Below, piece after piece: positions 38,214 through 45,848 of a stretch of 64,000 nucleotides of DNA. Below the pieces are notes generated by a model. That model searched no databases. It had not been told where the DNA came from and saw only the letters and a program-made list of their open reading frames with translations. Source of the DNA: Pseudomonas paracarnis (GTDB taxonomy: Bacteria > Pseudomonadota > Gammaproteobacteria > Pseudomonadales > Pseudomonadaceae); contig NZ_CAJFCN010000017.1 in the NCBI RefSeq assembly GCF_904063055.1, positions 24,519 through 88,518 on the forward strand, written 5' to 3'. A program made the position numbers and the translations under genes. Each line of letters begins with the position of its first letter. Position 1 is the stretch's first letter.

Positions 38214-39281
38214 ATCTGCCTTGGCCTCAAGCTCGCGCACCAGCGGCAATACACGTTTGCCGAAATACTCCACTTCTTCCTGGAAGTGCAGAAAGCCTGC
38301 CAGCACCAAGTCCACACCCACGGCCTTGAGTGCCACGATGCGCTCGGCGATCTGCTGCGGCGTGCCGATCAGGTTGGTCTTGAAGCCATCGTTGTATTGC
38401 ACCAGGTCCTCAAAGCTGGACTTGGCCCAGTTCCCCTCGCCCTCCGGCGACGCCTTGCCCGCTTGCCTGGCTGCGTCACCAAAGGCGTTGACCGCCTCCG
38501 GGTCGGCTTGGTCGATGATCTGCGCCAGCACCGCCCGAGCCTCCTCTTCCGTGTCGCGGGCGATCACAAAGGCGTTCACGCCCACCTTCACCGAATGGTG
38601 GTTGGCAGCGGCCTTGGCACGAATATCATCGACCTGGGCCTTGACGCCTTCAGGCGTGTTGCCATTGGTGAAATACCAATCCGACACCCGCGCCGCCATG
38701 TCCCGAGCCGCCCGCGAACTGCCGCCCTGGAAGATCTCCGGCTGGCCCAGGGGCTTGGGCTTGAGGGTGTATTGGTTGAAACGATAGAAATCGCCCTTGA
38801 AGGTGAAATCGTCCTGGGTCCAGATGCCTTTGAGGGCGCGGATAAACTCTTCGGAACGCCGATAGCGCTCATCATGCTCCAACCAATGCTCGCCAATGGC
38901 CTGGAACTCGCCCTTGAACCAACCACTGACGATATTCACCGCGATACGGCCATTGGTCAGTTGGTCGATGGTCGCCAATTGCTTGGCCGCCAACGCCGGT
39001 TGCCACGGCCCGGGCAGGATCGCCGCGATGACCTTGAGGGTGGTAGTCGCCGCGAGTAACGCATGGCTGAACGCCACGGACTCATGCTGGTTCTCGGCAC
39101 CGTAACCTGCGGTGAAGCGAATCTGGGTCAAGCCATACTCAAAACCCGCCGCCTCCGCCAGTTGCGCCAGCTTGCGGTTGTACTCGATGCCCCAGTGGGT
39201 GCGTTGTTCAATCTTGCTGACGACCAACCCACCGCTGACGTTGGGTACCCAATAGGCAAATTTCACGGCTTGCTGACTCAT
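38157..39281 (-). CDS. sfnG: FMNH2-dependent dimethyl sulfone monooxygenase
   Basis: 374 aa from the ATG at 39281 (MSQQAVKFAYWVPNVSGG). Group C bacterial-luciferase-type flavin monooxygenase (TIM barrel); SfnG converts dimethyl sulfone to methanesulfinate for use as a sulfur source. Family features: FAYWVPNVSGGLVVSKIEQR, GGSSRAARDMAARVSDWYF and the flavin-site residues around GPWQPALAAKQLATIDQLT. The usual length is near 363. The extra C-terminal tail is REPIN-encoded (see 38116-38213). A sigma-54 promoter lies upstream. Related SsuD-type alkanesulfonate monooxygenases are the main alternative. Confidence 0.92.
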   Translation of the reverse strand: MSQQAVKFAYWVPNVSGGLVVSKIEQRTHWGIEYNRKLAQLAEAAGFEYGLTQIRFTAGYGAENQHESVAFSHALLAATTTLKVIAAILPGPWQPALAAKQLATIDQLTNGRIAVNIVSGWFKGEFQAIGEHWLEHDERYRRSEEFIRALKGIWTQDDFTFKGDFYRFNQYTLKPKPLGQPEIFQGGSSRAARDMAARVSDWYFTNGNTPEGVKAQVDDIRAKAAANHHSVKVGVNAFVIARDTEEEARAVLAQIIDQADPEAVNAFGDAARQAGKASPEGEGNWAKSSFEDLVQYNDGFKTNLIGTPQQIAERIVALKAVGVDLVLAGFLHFQEEVEYFGKRVLPLVRELEAKADAGASLLAKNVNEKVASLV

Positions 39282-39319
39282 CGGACGGTACCTCGCACAG
39301 GGGATGTACCAGTGCTTAG

Positions 39320-39334
39320 GCAGCAAGCGTGCCA
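39320..39334 (-). promoter_or_regulatory. Sigma-54 (RpoN) promoter of sfnG
   Basis: On the minus strand CTGGCACG-CTTG-CTGC, with the -24 GG and -12 GC separated by 10 bases as required for RpoN. It predicts a transcript start near 39308, about 27 bases before the ATG. sfnG is known to be RpoN-dependent in P. putida. Confidence 0.78.
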
Positions 39335-39432
39335 GGGGCAGGCAAATGCCCGTAGCCTGGGGGTTGCGGAAAAAAAGGGGGATTGAAGCGATGGCTTGCC
39401 AGTGTCTGGGATCGCAGCAGTTTGTGGATCTG

Positions 39433-39450
39433 CTGTTGCTGGAGCAACAG
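39433..39450. promoter_or_regulatory. Palindromic enhancer-type site upstream of sfnG
   Basis: CTGTTGCT-GG-AGCAACAG, perfect 8-bp arms, centred about 133 bases upstream of the predicted sigma-54 transcript start. This fits the usual position of an activator (SfnR-type) upstream activating sequence. Confidence 0.55.
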
Positions 39451-39492
39451 TTGCGACCAGCACCAAGCGTACCCACGATGCGAAGCGAGTAG

Positions 39493-39704
39493 CTCTTGAT
39501 CTTGATCTGCTTTTGATCTTGATCTTAGGCGCCCCGTTAAACCACGCTGGCCGGAATCGACAGGGATGGATATGTACTCGGTATAACGGTGTCGACTGTG
39601 AGGCCGCCTTCGCAGGCAAGCCAGCTCCCACAATTTGATCGCGGGGCGTCAGGTAGGTAGTCGTCGGCTGTGAGGCCGCCTTCGCAGGCAAGCCGGCTCC
39701 CACA
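39493..39704. repeat. Recurring intergenic segment plus duplicated half-REPs
   Basis: Two different repeats in the 452-base gap 39282-39733. From 39493 to about 39553 lies a TTGATCTTGATC-rich stretch running into GGCGCCCCGTTAAACCACGC; a near copy occurs at 63535-63590. After it, two copies of a unit of about 70 bases (about 39590-39660 and 39661-39726) each hold one half-REP, GCAGGCAAGCC(A/G)GCTCCCAC. No gene is seen here. Confidence 0.75.
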
Positions 39705-39733
39705 TTTGGAGCGTGGGGTGTCAGGCCACGTGC

Positions 39734-40519
39734 TCAGAACGCCAACTTATAACCCACCGCCATCAACATCACCGCCAGGCACGGCCGCAGTACCCCGTCG
39801 GGAATCCTGCCAGTCATATGGCTGCCCATGTAGATCCCCGGCAGCGACCCCATCAGCAAAAAGCCCAGCAGATGCCAGTCCATGTTCCCCATGCTGGCAT
39901 GGCCCAGGCCCGCCACCAATGTCAGGGGCACGGCATGGGCGATCTCGGTGCCAACCAGGCGCCGCGTGGCCAGGAACGGGTACAGGATAAACAGCGCCAC
40001 CGTGCCCAGAGCGCCGGCGCCGATCGAGGTCAGGGCCACCATGGTGCCAAGGATCGCACCTGTCACAACAGTGAGCGCATTCAGATTGCGCGGGCGCAGA
40101 TGGTAGGAATCACCAGCATGACGCTGGGCAAACGCCAACAGGCTTTTCTTGAACAGGATCGCCAAGGCCGTCAGCAGCAATACCACGCCAAGGGCCTGCT
40201 TGATCACCGCGTTCATCGCACTGGGGTCGGTGTGCAAGCTGGCCAGGAACCATAACGTCAGCAACACTGCCGGCACGCTGCCCAGGGTGAGCCAGCCAGT
40301 GATGGTCCAATCGATGTTCTTGTTCTTGCTGTGCACCAGCACGCCACCGGACTTGGTAATGGCAGCGTACAGCAGGTCGGTGCCCACCGCGGTGGCCGGG
40401 TTGATGCCAAACCACAGCAGGATCGGGGTCATCAGCGAACCGCCGCCCACCCCCGTCATGCCCACGATAAACCCCACGATCAAGCCGGCAACCACGAAAC
40501 CAATATTACCTACATCCAT
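39734..40519 (-). CDS. TauE/SafE-family anion (sulfite) exporter
   Basis: 261 aa, about eight TM segments, in two repeats that each begin with a Gly-rich helix: GFIVGMTGVGGGSLMTPIL (about 15-33) and ALTSIGAGALGTVAL (about 145-160). It starts at 40519 (MDVGNIGF), with a GGAA just upstream. Family members export sulfite, sulfoacetate or related anions. Its position upstream of sfnG on the same strand suggests a role in organosulfur metabolism, but the sfnG promoter lies between them, so they are not simply one operon. Confidence 0.88.
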   Translation of the reverse strand: MDVGNIGFVVAGLIVGFIVGMTGVGGGSLMTPILLWFGINPATAVGTDLLYAAITKSGGVLVHSKNKNIDWTITGWLTLGSVPAVLLTLWFLASLHTDPSAMNAVIKQALGVVLLLTALAILFKKSLLAFAQRHAGDSYHLRPRNLNALTVVTGAILGTMVALTSIGAGALGTVALFILYPFLATRRLVGTEIAHAVPLTLVAGLGHASMGNMDWHLLGFLLMGSLPGIYMGSHMTGRIPDGVLRPCLAVMLMAVGYKLAF

Positions 40520-40711
40520 TCCAGCTACCCGCGGCCTTATAAATTTCTGGCCGCAGGATAGCGATTTTTCTTATAACCACTTATACCGATGCGATCTGAG
40601 TTTATGCCTTTTTGGAAACTCCAATTTTTTTGCACAAAACTGCATCCAATGGTCGGGCCTGGGCCGTAGTCATCAACGTACCCCTGCTGTTCTACCCAAT
40701 GGAGAAACACC

Positions 40712-41233
40712 ATGAACGCTAAAACACTGCTGTGCCTGTCCAGCTTGCTCCTCGCCGCACCGTCGGCGTTTGCCCAGGCGGGCCTGCCGGACAGCATCAA
40801 GGTGCCCGATGGCCACAAGGTAGCGATGCACACCACCGGGGTCGGCGAAATCACCTATGAATGCCGCGACAAGGCCAACGCTGCCGGCCAGACCGAGTGG
40901 ACCTTCGTCGGCCCTAAAGCCGTGTTGAACGACCGTAATGGCCAGCAGGTCGGCACCTACTTCGGCCCACCCGCCACGTGGCAGGCCAAGGACGGCTCGA
41001 CCATCACCGGCACGCAATTGGCCGTGGCGCCGTCGAGCCCCGGCAACCTGCCCTATCAACTGGTCAAGGCCAATCCAGCCGAGGGCAAAGGTGCAATGAG
41101 TGGCGTGGTGTATATCCAGCGGGTTGCGCTCAAAGGCGGGGTCGCTCCGGCTGCGCCCTGCACCACGGCGAACAAAGGCGCCAAGGAAATGGTGAAATAC
41201 CAGGCGGACTACCTCTTCTGGGCCGCCAACTGA
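40712..41233 (+). CDS. Secreted DUF3455 protein
   Basis: 173 aa from the ATG at 40712, with GGAGAA upstream. Signal peptide MNAKTLLCLSSLLLAAPSAFA is cleaved after residue 21. The mature part (GLPDSIKVPDGHKVAMHTTGVGEITYEC, TFVGPKAVLNDRNGQQVGTYFGPPATW) is a DUF3455 domain, periplasmic or extracellular, with two Cys that may form a disulfide. It is commonly encoded with an ECF sigma/anti-sigma pair, as here. Function unknown; it may be part of, or a target of, the stress response controlled by the pair. Confidence 0.9.
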   Translation: MNAKTLLCLSSLLLAAPSAFAQAGLPDSIKVPDGHKVAMHTTGVGEITYECRDKANAAGQTEWTFVGPKAVLNDRNGQQVGTYFGPPATWQAKDGSTITGTQLAVAPSSPGNLPYQLVKANPAEGKGAMSGVVYIQRVALKGGVAPAAPCTTANKGAKEMVKYQADYLFWAAN

Positions 41234-41255
41234 GCAAACTCAGCTACGCTGGCCA

Positions 41256-41283
41256 GGTAGGCGCGAGCAACCTCGCGCCTACC
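41256..41283. terminator. Perfect 12-bp hairpin between DUF3455 and sigma genes
   Basis: GGTAGGCGCGAG and CTCGCGCCTACC with a 4-base loop (CAAC), 23 bases after the DUF3455 stop and 36 before the sigma TTG start. It has no U-tract; it may attenuate or act as a small REP-like element that lowers sigma expression relative to DUF3455. Confidence 0.5.
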
Positions 41284-41319
41284 ACGCGTAGACGTCTCCT
41301 CAGTGGCAGGAATTCTGGT

Positions 41320-41850
41320 TTGGCTGAACTCATCTTTGATTATCAAGTGTGCCTGTTAGCCTGCGCCCGCGGCGATCATCGCGCCCTGCACCAGCTCTAT
41401 GAGCAGGACAGCAGCCGCTTGCTCGGTGTGGCGCTGCGCATTACCCGCAACAAGGCACTGGCCGAGGACATCGTGCATGACGCCTTTATCAAGATCTGGC
41501 ACGGCGCACACAGTTTCGACCCCCTGCGAGGCTCCGCACGGGGTTGGGTGTTCAGCGTGACCCGCCACCTGGCCCTGGACGTGGTACGCAGCGCCGGGCG
41601 TGACGTGCCATTGGACGATCAGTACGAGCCGCTGGCAGAGCCGGCCCAGTCCATCGAGTTTGCCGCACGCTCTGGGCAGATCCACCAGTGCCTGGAACGG
41701 CTCGACCCGACGCGTCGCACCTGCATTCTGCACGCGTATGTGGACGGTTACTCCCACAGCGAAATCGCGCAAAAACTCAGTACCCCGCTGGGCACGGTCA
41801 AAGCCTGGATCAAACGCAGCCTCGCCGCCTTGCGCGAGTGCATGGCATGA
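41320..41850 (+). CDS. ECF RNA polymerase sigma factor, TTG start
   Basis: 176 aa. No ATG occurs near the expected N-terminus; TTG at 41320 (MAELIFDYQVCLLA) is 7 bases after AGGAA and gives the normal ECF length. Sigma-2 region: DHRALHQLYEQDSSRLLGVALRI and LAEDIVHDAFIKIWHGAHSFD. Sigma-4 region: LDPTRRTCILHAYVDGYSHSEIAQKL and PLGTVKAWIKRSLAALREC. It overlaps the anti-sigma gene by 4 bases (ATGA). The rare start codon and upstream hairpin may keep its level low. Resembles sigma factors paired with RskA-type anti-sigma factors. Confidence 0.88.
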   Translation: MAELIFDYQVCLLACARGDHRALHQLYEQDSSRLLGVALRITRNKALAEDIVHDAFIKIWHGAHSFDPLRGSARGWVFSVTRHLALDVVRSAGRDVPLDDQYEPLAEPAQSIEFAARSGQIHQCLERLDPTRRTCILHAYVDGYSHSEIAQKLSTPLGTVKAWIKRSLAALRECMA

Positions 41851-42521
41851 ACGACAGCCTGGATGAACTGGCCAGTGAATACGTGCTGGGGACCCTGCCC
41901 GCCGAACAGCGCGCTGAGGTACAACAACGCCTGGCCCATGATGCGGCACTGCGCGCAGCGGTGGATGCCTGGGAGCAGCGTCTGTTGCCTCTGGTGGCGC
42001 TGGCGCAACCGGTGCCGCCTTCGGCACAGCTGTGGCGGCGCATTGAACGCCGCATCAAAATCGCCGAAACGGGCGTGGCGTGGTGGAACCTGCTGGCGTT
42101 CTGGCGCGGGCTTTCTGCCGTCGGCCTGATGGCAAGCGTGGTGCTGGCGGCTTTATTACTGACGCGCCCGCCCATGACCGCACCCAGCTTCGTGGTGGTG
42201 CTGATGGCGCCACAAAGCCAGGCACCGGGCTGGGTGGTGCAGGCCAGTGATAATCGGCAGATCCAGTTGATCCCATTGGGGGTGATGGAGATTCCCGCAG
42301 ACAAAGCCCTGGAGTTCTGGACCAAGGCCGATGGCTGGCAGGGTCCCGTATCCCTGGGTCTGGTCAAGCCTGGGCAGACCTTGTCGGTGCCCCTGGACAA
42401 GCTACCGCCGCTGGCACCGAACCAGTTGTTTGAACTGACGCTGGAAGGGCCCAATGGCTCGCCCACCGGCAAACCCACCGGGCCGATTCACGGGATCGGC
42501 CGAGCAGTCAAAGTACTTTGA
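41847..42521 (+). CDS. Transmembrane anti-sigma factor (RskA-like)
   Basis: 224 aa. The N-terminal cytoplasmic sigma-binding part (LDELASEYVLGTLPAEQRAEVQQRL) lacks a zinc HxxxCxxC motif. One TM segment lies at about 90-108 (LSAVGLMASVVLAALLL). The periplasmic RskA C-terminal domain (WVVQASDNRQIQLIPLG, ALEFWTKADGWQGPVSLGLV) follows. It holds the ECF sigma inactive at the membrane until a signal triggers release. It starts inside the sigma stop codon; its own stop abuts the convergent kinase gene with no spacer. Confidence 0.9.
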   Translation: MNDSLDELASEYVLGTLPAEQRAEVQQRLAHDAALRAAVDAWEQRLLPLVALAQPVPPSAQLWRRIERRIKIAETGVAWWNLLAFWRGLSAVGLMASVVLAALLLTRPPMTAPSFVVVLMAPQSQAPGWVVQASDNRQIQLIPLGVMEIPADKALEFWTKADGWQGPVSLGLVKPGQTLSVPLDKLPPLAPNQLFELTLEGPNGSPTGKPTGPIHGIGRAVKVL

Positions 42522-43823
42522 TCACGAAAGGTTAGGCAGCCACACACGAAACCGCGCCCCACCCAGGGGCGACGCCAAGGCCGTCAAGGTGCCCCCTTGG
42601 GCCTCCAGGGCGCGCCGGCTGATCGCCAGGCCCAGGCCAAAGCCGCCGGTTGCGCGGTCGCGGCTGCGGTCGAGGCGGTAGAACGGCTCGAAGATGCGCT
42701 CGCGCTGGTCAGCCGGTATGCCGATGCCATCGTCGTCCACCCAGATTTCACAGCCTTTGGGGCATACGCGCACGCCCACCTGGATGCGCTTGTCGCAGTA
42801 GCGCGTCGCATTGCGCAGCAGGTTCTGCAAGGCTCGGGCAGTCAGACGCGGGTCGAGGCTGAAGCGCTCAACGGCACAATCAAGCGCCACATCGATGACG
42901 ATCTCGGGGTTTTCCAACTCATCGTCGACGCTGCCCAACACGCTGTCGATAAACTCGTCGAGCGCCACCTCTACCCGCTCGGGCAATTGCGCCGGGTTTT
43001 GCAGGCGGCTGTAAGACAGCAATTCCAGCACCAATTCATCCAACTCCCGAATATGCGCCACCAGGCTTTGCAGACGCTCGCGGCTGGCCGGGGGCAAGTC
43101 TTCGGAAAGCGCCAGGGCCAGCCCGAAATCCAGGCGGGTAAGCGGCGTGCGCAGTTCATGGGAGACCGCATTGAGCAAGTCGCGCTGCTGGTTCAAGAGA
43201 TGCTCGATATCGTCGGCCATGGTGTCGAACACCGCCGCCAGGCCGCCGATGCTGGAGCTGGGTGCAAGCCCCGTACGGGCCTCCAAGTGGCCCTTACCCA
43301 ATAGCGCGGCGGTACTTTTCAGACGTTCCAGGTCACGCCAGTGCGGACGTAGCCACACCAGCAGGCACGCCAACAAGGCGGCGCCGACCAGCACGTTCAT
43401 CGACCAGTACAGCAGGTTCATGTCCAACGGGTCTGGCGGTACGGTCAGCTTGACCGCGAACTGCTGGTTGATCGGCGAACTGATTTCCTCCATCCAGCCC
43501 CACTCGCCCAGGCGGATCACCGGTTTGCCTTGCTCCAGTAACTGTTCTTCCTCAGGGGTGTAGCGGGCGTCCTGGCGCAGCAACAGTTGCACTTTCAACG
43601 GTGCAAAATCGCGGCTCAACTGGTCGGTCACCTGGGACCAGCGCTCCACCGGTGCGCGCTGGTACTGCTTGACCATGAGTTTTTGCAGGCCGCGGGACTG
43701 TTCGATGTTGTAGTTCATGTAGCGGTGTTCGAACAGCTGGATCACCAGCTTGGGAATCAGGTAAATCGCCGCACTGTAGGTGACGATGGTGATCAGGTAG
43801 AGGCGCAGCAGTACGCGAAACAT
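42522..43823 (-). CDS. Sensor histidine kinase (RstB-like)
   Basis: 433 aa. TM1 at about 5-28, periplasmic sensor about 29-135, TM2 about 138-158, a HAMP linker, then phosphoacceptor His222 in NAVSHELRTPLTRLDF. The ATPase domain has the N box LLRNATRYC, G1 WVDDDGIGIP, F box FEPFYRLD and G2 GGFGLGLAI. It partners the response regulator 3 bases upstream. The arrangement, divergent from an RND pump, suggests it senses an envelope stress or pump substrate. Confidence 0.93.
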   Translation of the reverse strand: MFRVLLRLYLITIVTYSAAIYLIPKLVIQLFEHRYMNYNIEQSRGLQKLMVKQYQRAPVERWSQVTDQLSRDFAPLKVQLLLRQDARYTPEEEQLLEQGKPVIRLGEWGWMEEISSPINQQFAVKLTVPPDPLDMNLLYWSMNVLVGAALLACLLVWLRPHWRDLERLKSTAALLGKGHLEARTGLAPSSSIGGLAAVFDTMADDIEHLLNQQRDLLNAVSHELRTPLTRLDFGLALALSEDLPPASRERLQSLVAHIRELDELVLELLSYSRLQNPAQLPERVEVALDEFIDSVLGSVDDELENPEIVIDVALDCAVERFSLDPRLTARALQNLLRNATRYCDKRIQVGVRVCPKGCEIWVDDDGIGIPADQRERIFEPFYRLDRSRDRATGGFGLGLAISRRALEAQGGTLTALASPLGGARFRVWLPNLS

Positions 43824-43826
43824 GGT

Positions 43827-44528
43827 TCAGCATTCCCACTCGGAACGGCTGAACAGATACCCCTTGCCCCACACCGTCTTGATCTTGCGCGCCTCGCCCG
43901 CATGGTCGTCGAACTTGCGCCGCAGCTTGGAGATGGCCACGTCCACCGAACGGTCGGTACCGTTGAACTCGATACCGCGCAGGCGTTGCAGGATCTGATC
44001 GCGGCTGAGCACTTCGCCAGCATGCCGGGCCAGCACCACCAACAGGTTGTATTCTCCGCTGGACAGCTCCACCGCCTGTTCGCGCCAGGTCACGGTGCGC
44101 TCGGACAAGTCGATGCACAGGTTGCCCATGACGATCTGGTCGCTGGCCACCTGGGGTTCGGACAGGCTGCTGCGCCGCAGCAATGTGCGCACCCGGGCCA
44201 GCAATACGCGCGGCTCGCAGGGTTTGGTCACGTAGTCGTCGGCGCCCATCTCAAGGCCCAGAACCTGGTCGTGGCTGTCATCGCGGGCGGTCAGCATCAG
44301 GATCGGCAGGCCCGCAGAATCGGCGCGCAGCAAGCGGCACACCTGCAGGCCGTCGAGGCCCGGCAGCATCAGGTCGAGGATCACAAGGTCCGGCGGGTTC
44401 AGGCGTGCACGTTCGCGTACATGATCGCCACGGCTGAGCACGCTGACGTGGTAGCCATTGCGTTCCAGGTAGCTGGCAATCAGCTCGGAGAGTGCGGCGT
44501 CGTCTTCCACCAGGAGGATGTTGGGCAT
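43827..44528 (-). CDS. OmpR-family response regulator (RstA-like)
   Basis: 233 aa from the ATG at 44528 (MPNILLVEDDAAL). Receiver: acidic pair Asp9-Asp10, phosphorylated Asp52 (VILDLMLPGLDG), Thr in MLTARDD and Lys in YVTKPCEP. C-terminal winged helix: ELSSGEYNLLVVLARHAG, SRDQILQRLRG, RSVDVAISKLRRKF. Divergent from the RND adaptor; the direct repeats at 44611-44647 are its probable binding sites. Confidence 0.94.
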   Translation of the reverse strand: MPNILLVEDDAALSELIASYLERNGYHVSVLSRGDHVRERARLNPPDLVILDLMLPGLDGLQVCRLLRADSAGLPILMLTARDDSHDQVLGLEMGADDYVTKPCEPRVLLARVRTLLRRSSLSEPQVASDQIVMGNLCIDLSERTVTWREQAVELSSGEYNLLVVLARHAGEVLSRDQILQRLRGIEFNGTDRSVDVAISKLRRKFDDHAGEARKIKTVWGKGYLFSRSEWEC

Positions 44529-44610
44529 GGTGTTTCCAAATAATGCTGTTTGTTGGTGTGTTGCAGGATTGTGCAAGGATATACGCCCCCGACGCCACGT
44601 GCGCCGTACC

Positions 44611-44647
44611 TTACACTTCTTCACAGACCCGCTACACAGCTTCACAG
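44611..44647 (+). promoter_or_regulatory. Tandem direct repeats, probable response-regulator sites
   Basis: TTACACTTCTTCACAG (44611-44626) and CTACACAGCTTCACAG (44632-44647), 21 bases (two helical turns) apart. A possible -10 (TAGGAT, 44668-44673) puts the second repeat at the -35 position, as for OmpR-family activators of a class II promoter driving the adaptor gene. Confidence 0.6.
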
Positions 44648-44699
44648 CACCACGGCGCAGGTGCCTCTAGGATGCGCCAGTCAATATTGGGATAAGAGC

Positions 44700-45842
44700 A
44701 TGTCGAAGAATCTATTTGCGCCGTTTTGCCTGTTGGCCCTCACACTGGCGCTGAGCGCGTGTGGTCAGTCGGCAGACGAGGCGCCACAAATGCCCCTGGC
44801 CAAAGTGCGGATCGAAACCCTGCAGGCCAAGCCCCTCTCTATTACCAGCGAACTGAGCGGGCGCATCGCCGCACCGCGTATCGCCGAGGTACGCGCCCGG
44901 GTCGCCGGGGTGGTGATGCAGCGGGTGTTTAACGAAGGCCACGACGTCAAGCAAGGCGACGTATTGTTCCGTATTGACCCGGCGCCGTTCAAGGCCGACC
45001 TGGACAGTGCCCTGGCCAACCTGAGCAAGGCCGAGGCCAATGCGTTCCAGGCGCGCCTGCAAGAACAGCGCTACAGCCAATTGGTCGAAGGCAACGCCAT
45101 CAGCGGCCAGGAGTACGACAACGCCCGCGCCGCCCTGCGCCAGACCAACGCCGAAGTGGCCGCCAACAAGGCTGCCGTCGAGCGTGCCAGGCTGAACCTG
45201 GGCTATGCCACCGTGACCGCACCGATTTCCGGGCGCATTGGTCGCGCCCTGGTGACCGAAGGCGCGCTGGTCGGCCAGAACGAAGCCACGCCGCTGGCGA
45301 TTATCCAGCAACTGGACCCGATCCACGCCGACCTCACTCAGTCCACCCGTGAGCTGAACGACCTGCGCCGCGCCTTTCGTGCCGGCAGCTTGAAGCAGGT
45401 CGGCCAGGACCAGGCCAAGGCCACCTTGATCCAGGACGACGGTAGCCTGTACCCGTTGCCGGGTAAATTGCTCTTCGCCGAAATCAGCGTCGATCCGGGC
45501 ACCGGGCAGATCATCCTGCGCAGCGAGTTCCCCAACCCGGACCTCGACCTGTTACCCGGCAGCTTTGTGCGGGTGCGCGTGGAACAGGCCGTGGACAAAC
45601 AAGGTATCAGCGTGCCGCAACGCGCCATCACCCGTGATAGCGCCGGTATCCCGATGGTGTTGTTGCTGGATGCCGAGCAGACCGTCAGCCAGCAACCGGT
45701 GGAGTTGGGTGCGGTTATCAACAACCGCTGGATCGTCACCAGTGGCCTCAAACCCGGCGACCGCATCATCGTCGAGGGCGTGCAACACGCACGCCCCGGT
45801 GAAAAAGTTGAAGTGGACGACAGCCCGCTCGTAAAGGAATAA
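44700..45842 (+). CDS. RND efflux periplasmic adaptor lipoprotein
   Basis: 380 aa from the ATG at 44700 (MSKNLFAPFC); the frame opens earlier without an RBS. Lipobox LSAC puts the lipidated Cys at residue 21. Lipoyl halves: EVRARVAGVVMQRVFNEGHDVKQGD and TVTAPISGRIGRALVTEGALVG, with a helical hairpin between; MexA/AcrA type. It works with the permease 6 bases downstream. The set (adaptor, permease, two-component system, no channel) recalls P. aeruginosa MexMN, but I cannot assign it by sequence. Confidence 0.92.
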   Translation: MSKNLFAPFCLLALTLALSACGQSADEAPQMPLAKVRIETLQAKPLSITSELSGRIAAPRIAEVRARVAGVVMQRVFNEGHDVKQGDVLFRIDPAPFKADLDSALANLSKAEANAFQARLQEQRYSQLVEGNAISGQEYDNARAALRQTNAEVAANKAAVERARLNLGYATVTAPISGRIGRALVTEGALVGQNEATPLAIIQQLDPIHADLTQSTRELNDLRRAFRAGSLKQVGQDQAKATLIQDDGSLYPLPGKLLFAEISVDPGTGQIILRSEFPNPDLDLLPGSFVRVRVEQAVDKQGISVPQRAITRDSAGIPMVLLLDAEQTVSQQPVELGAVINNRWIVTSGLKPGDRIIVEGVQHARPGEKVEVDDSPLVKE

Positions 45843-45848
45843 CCCGTC

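Noticed and set aside
40978..41850. ATG-started 290-codon version of the ECF sigma gene
   Set aside because: It would overlap most of the DUF3455 gene in another frame; the conserved sigma part begins only near 41320.
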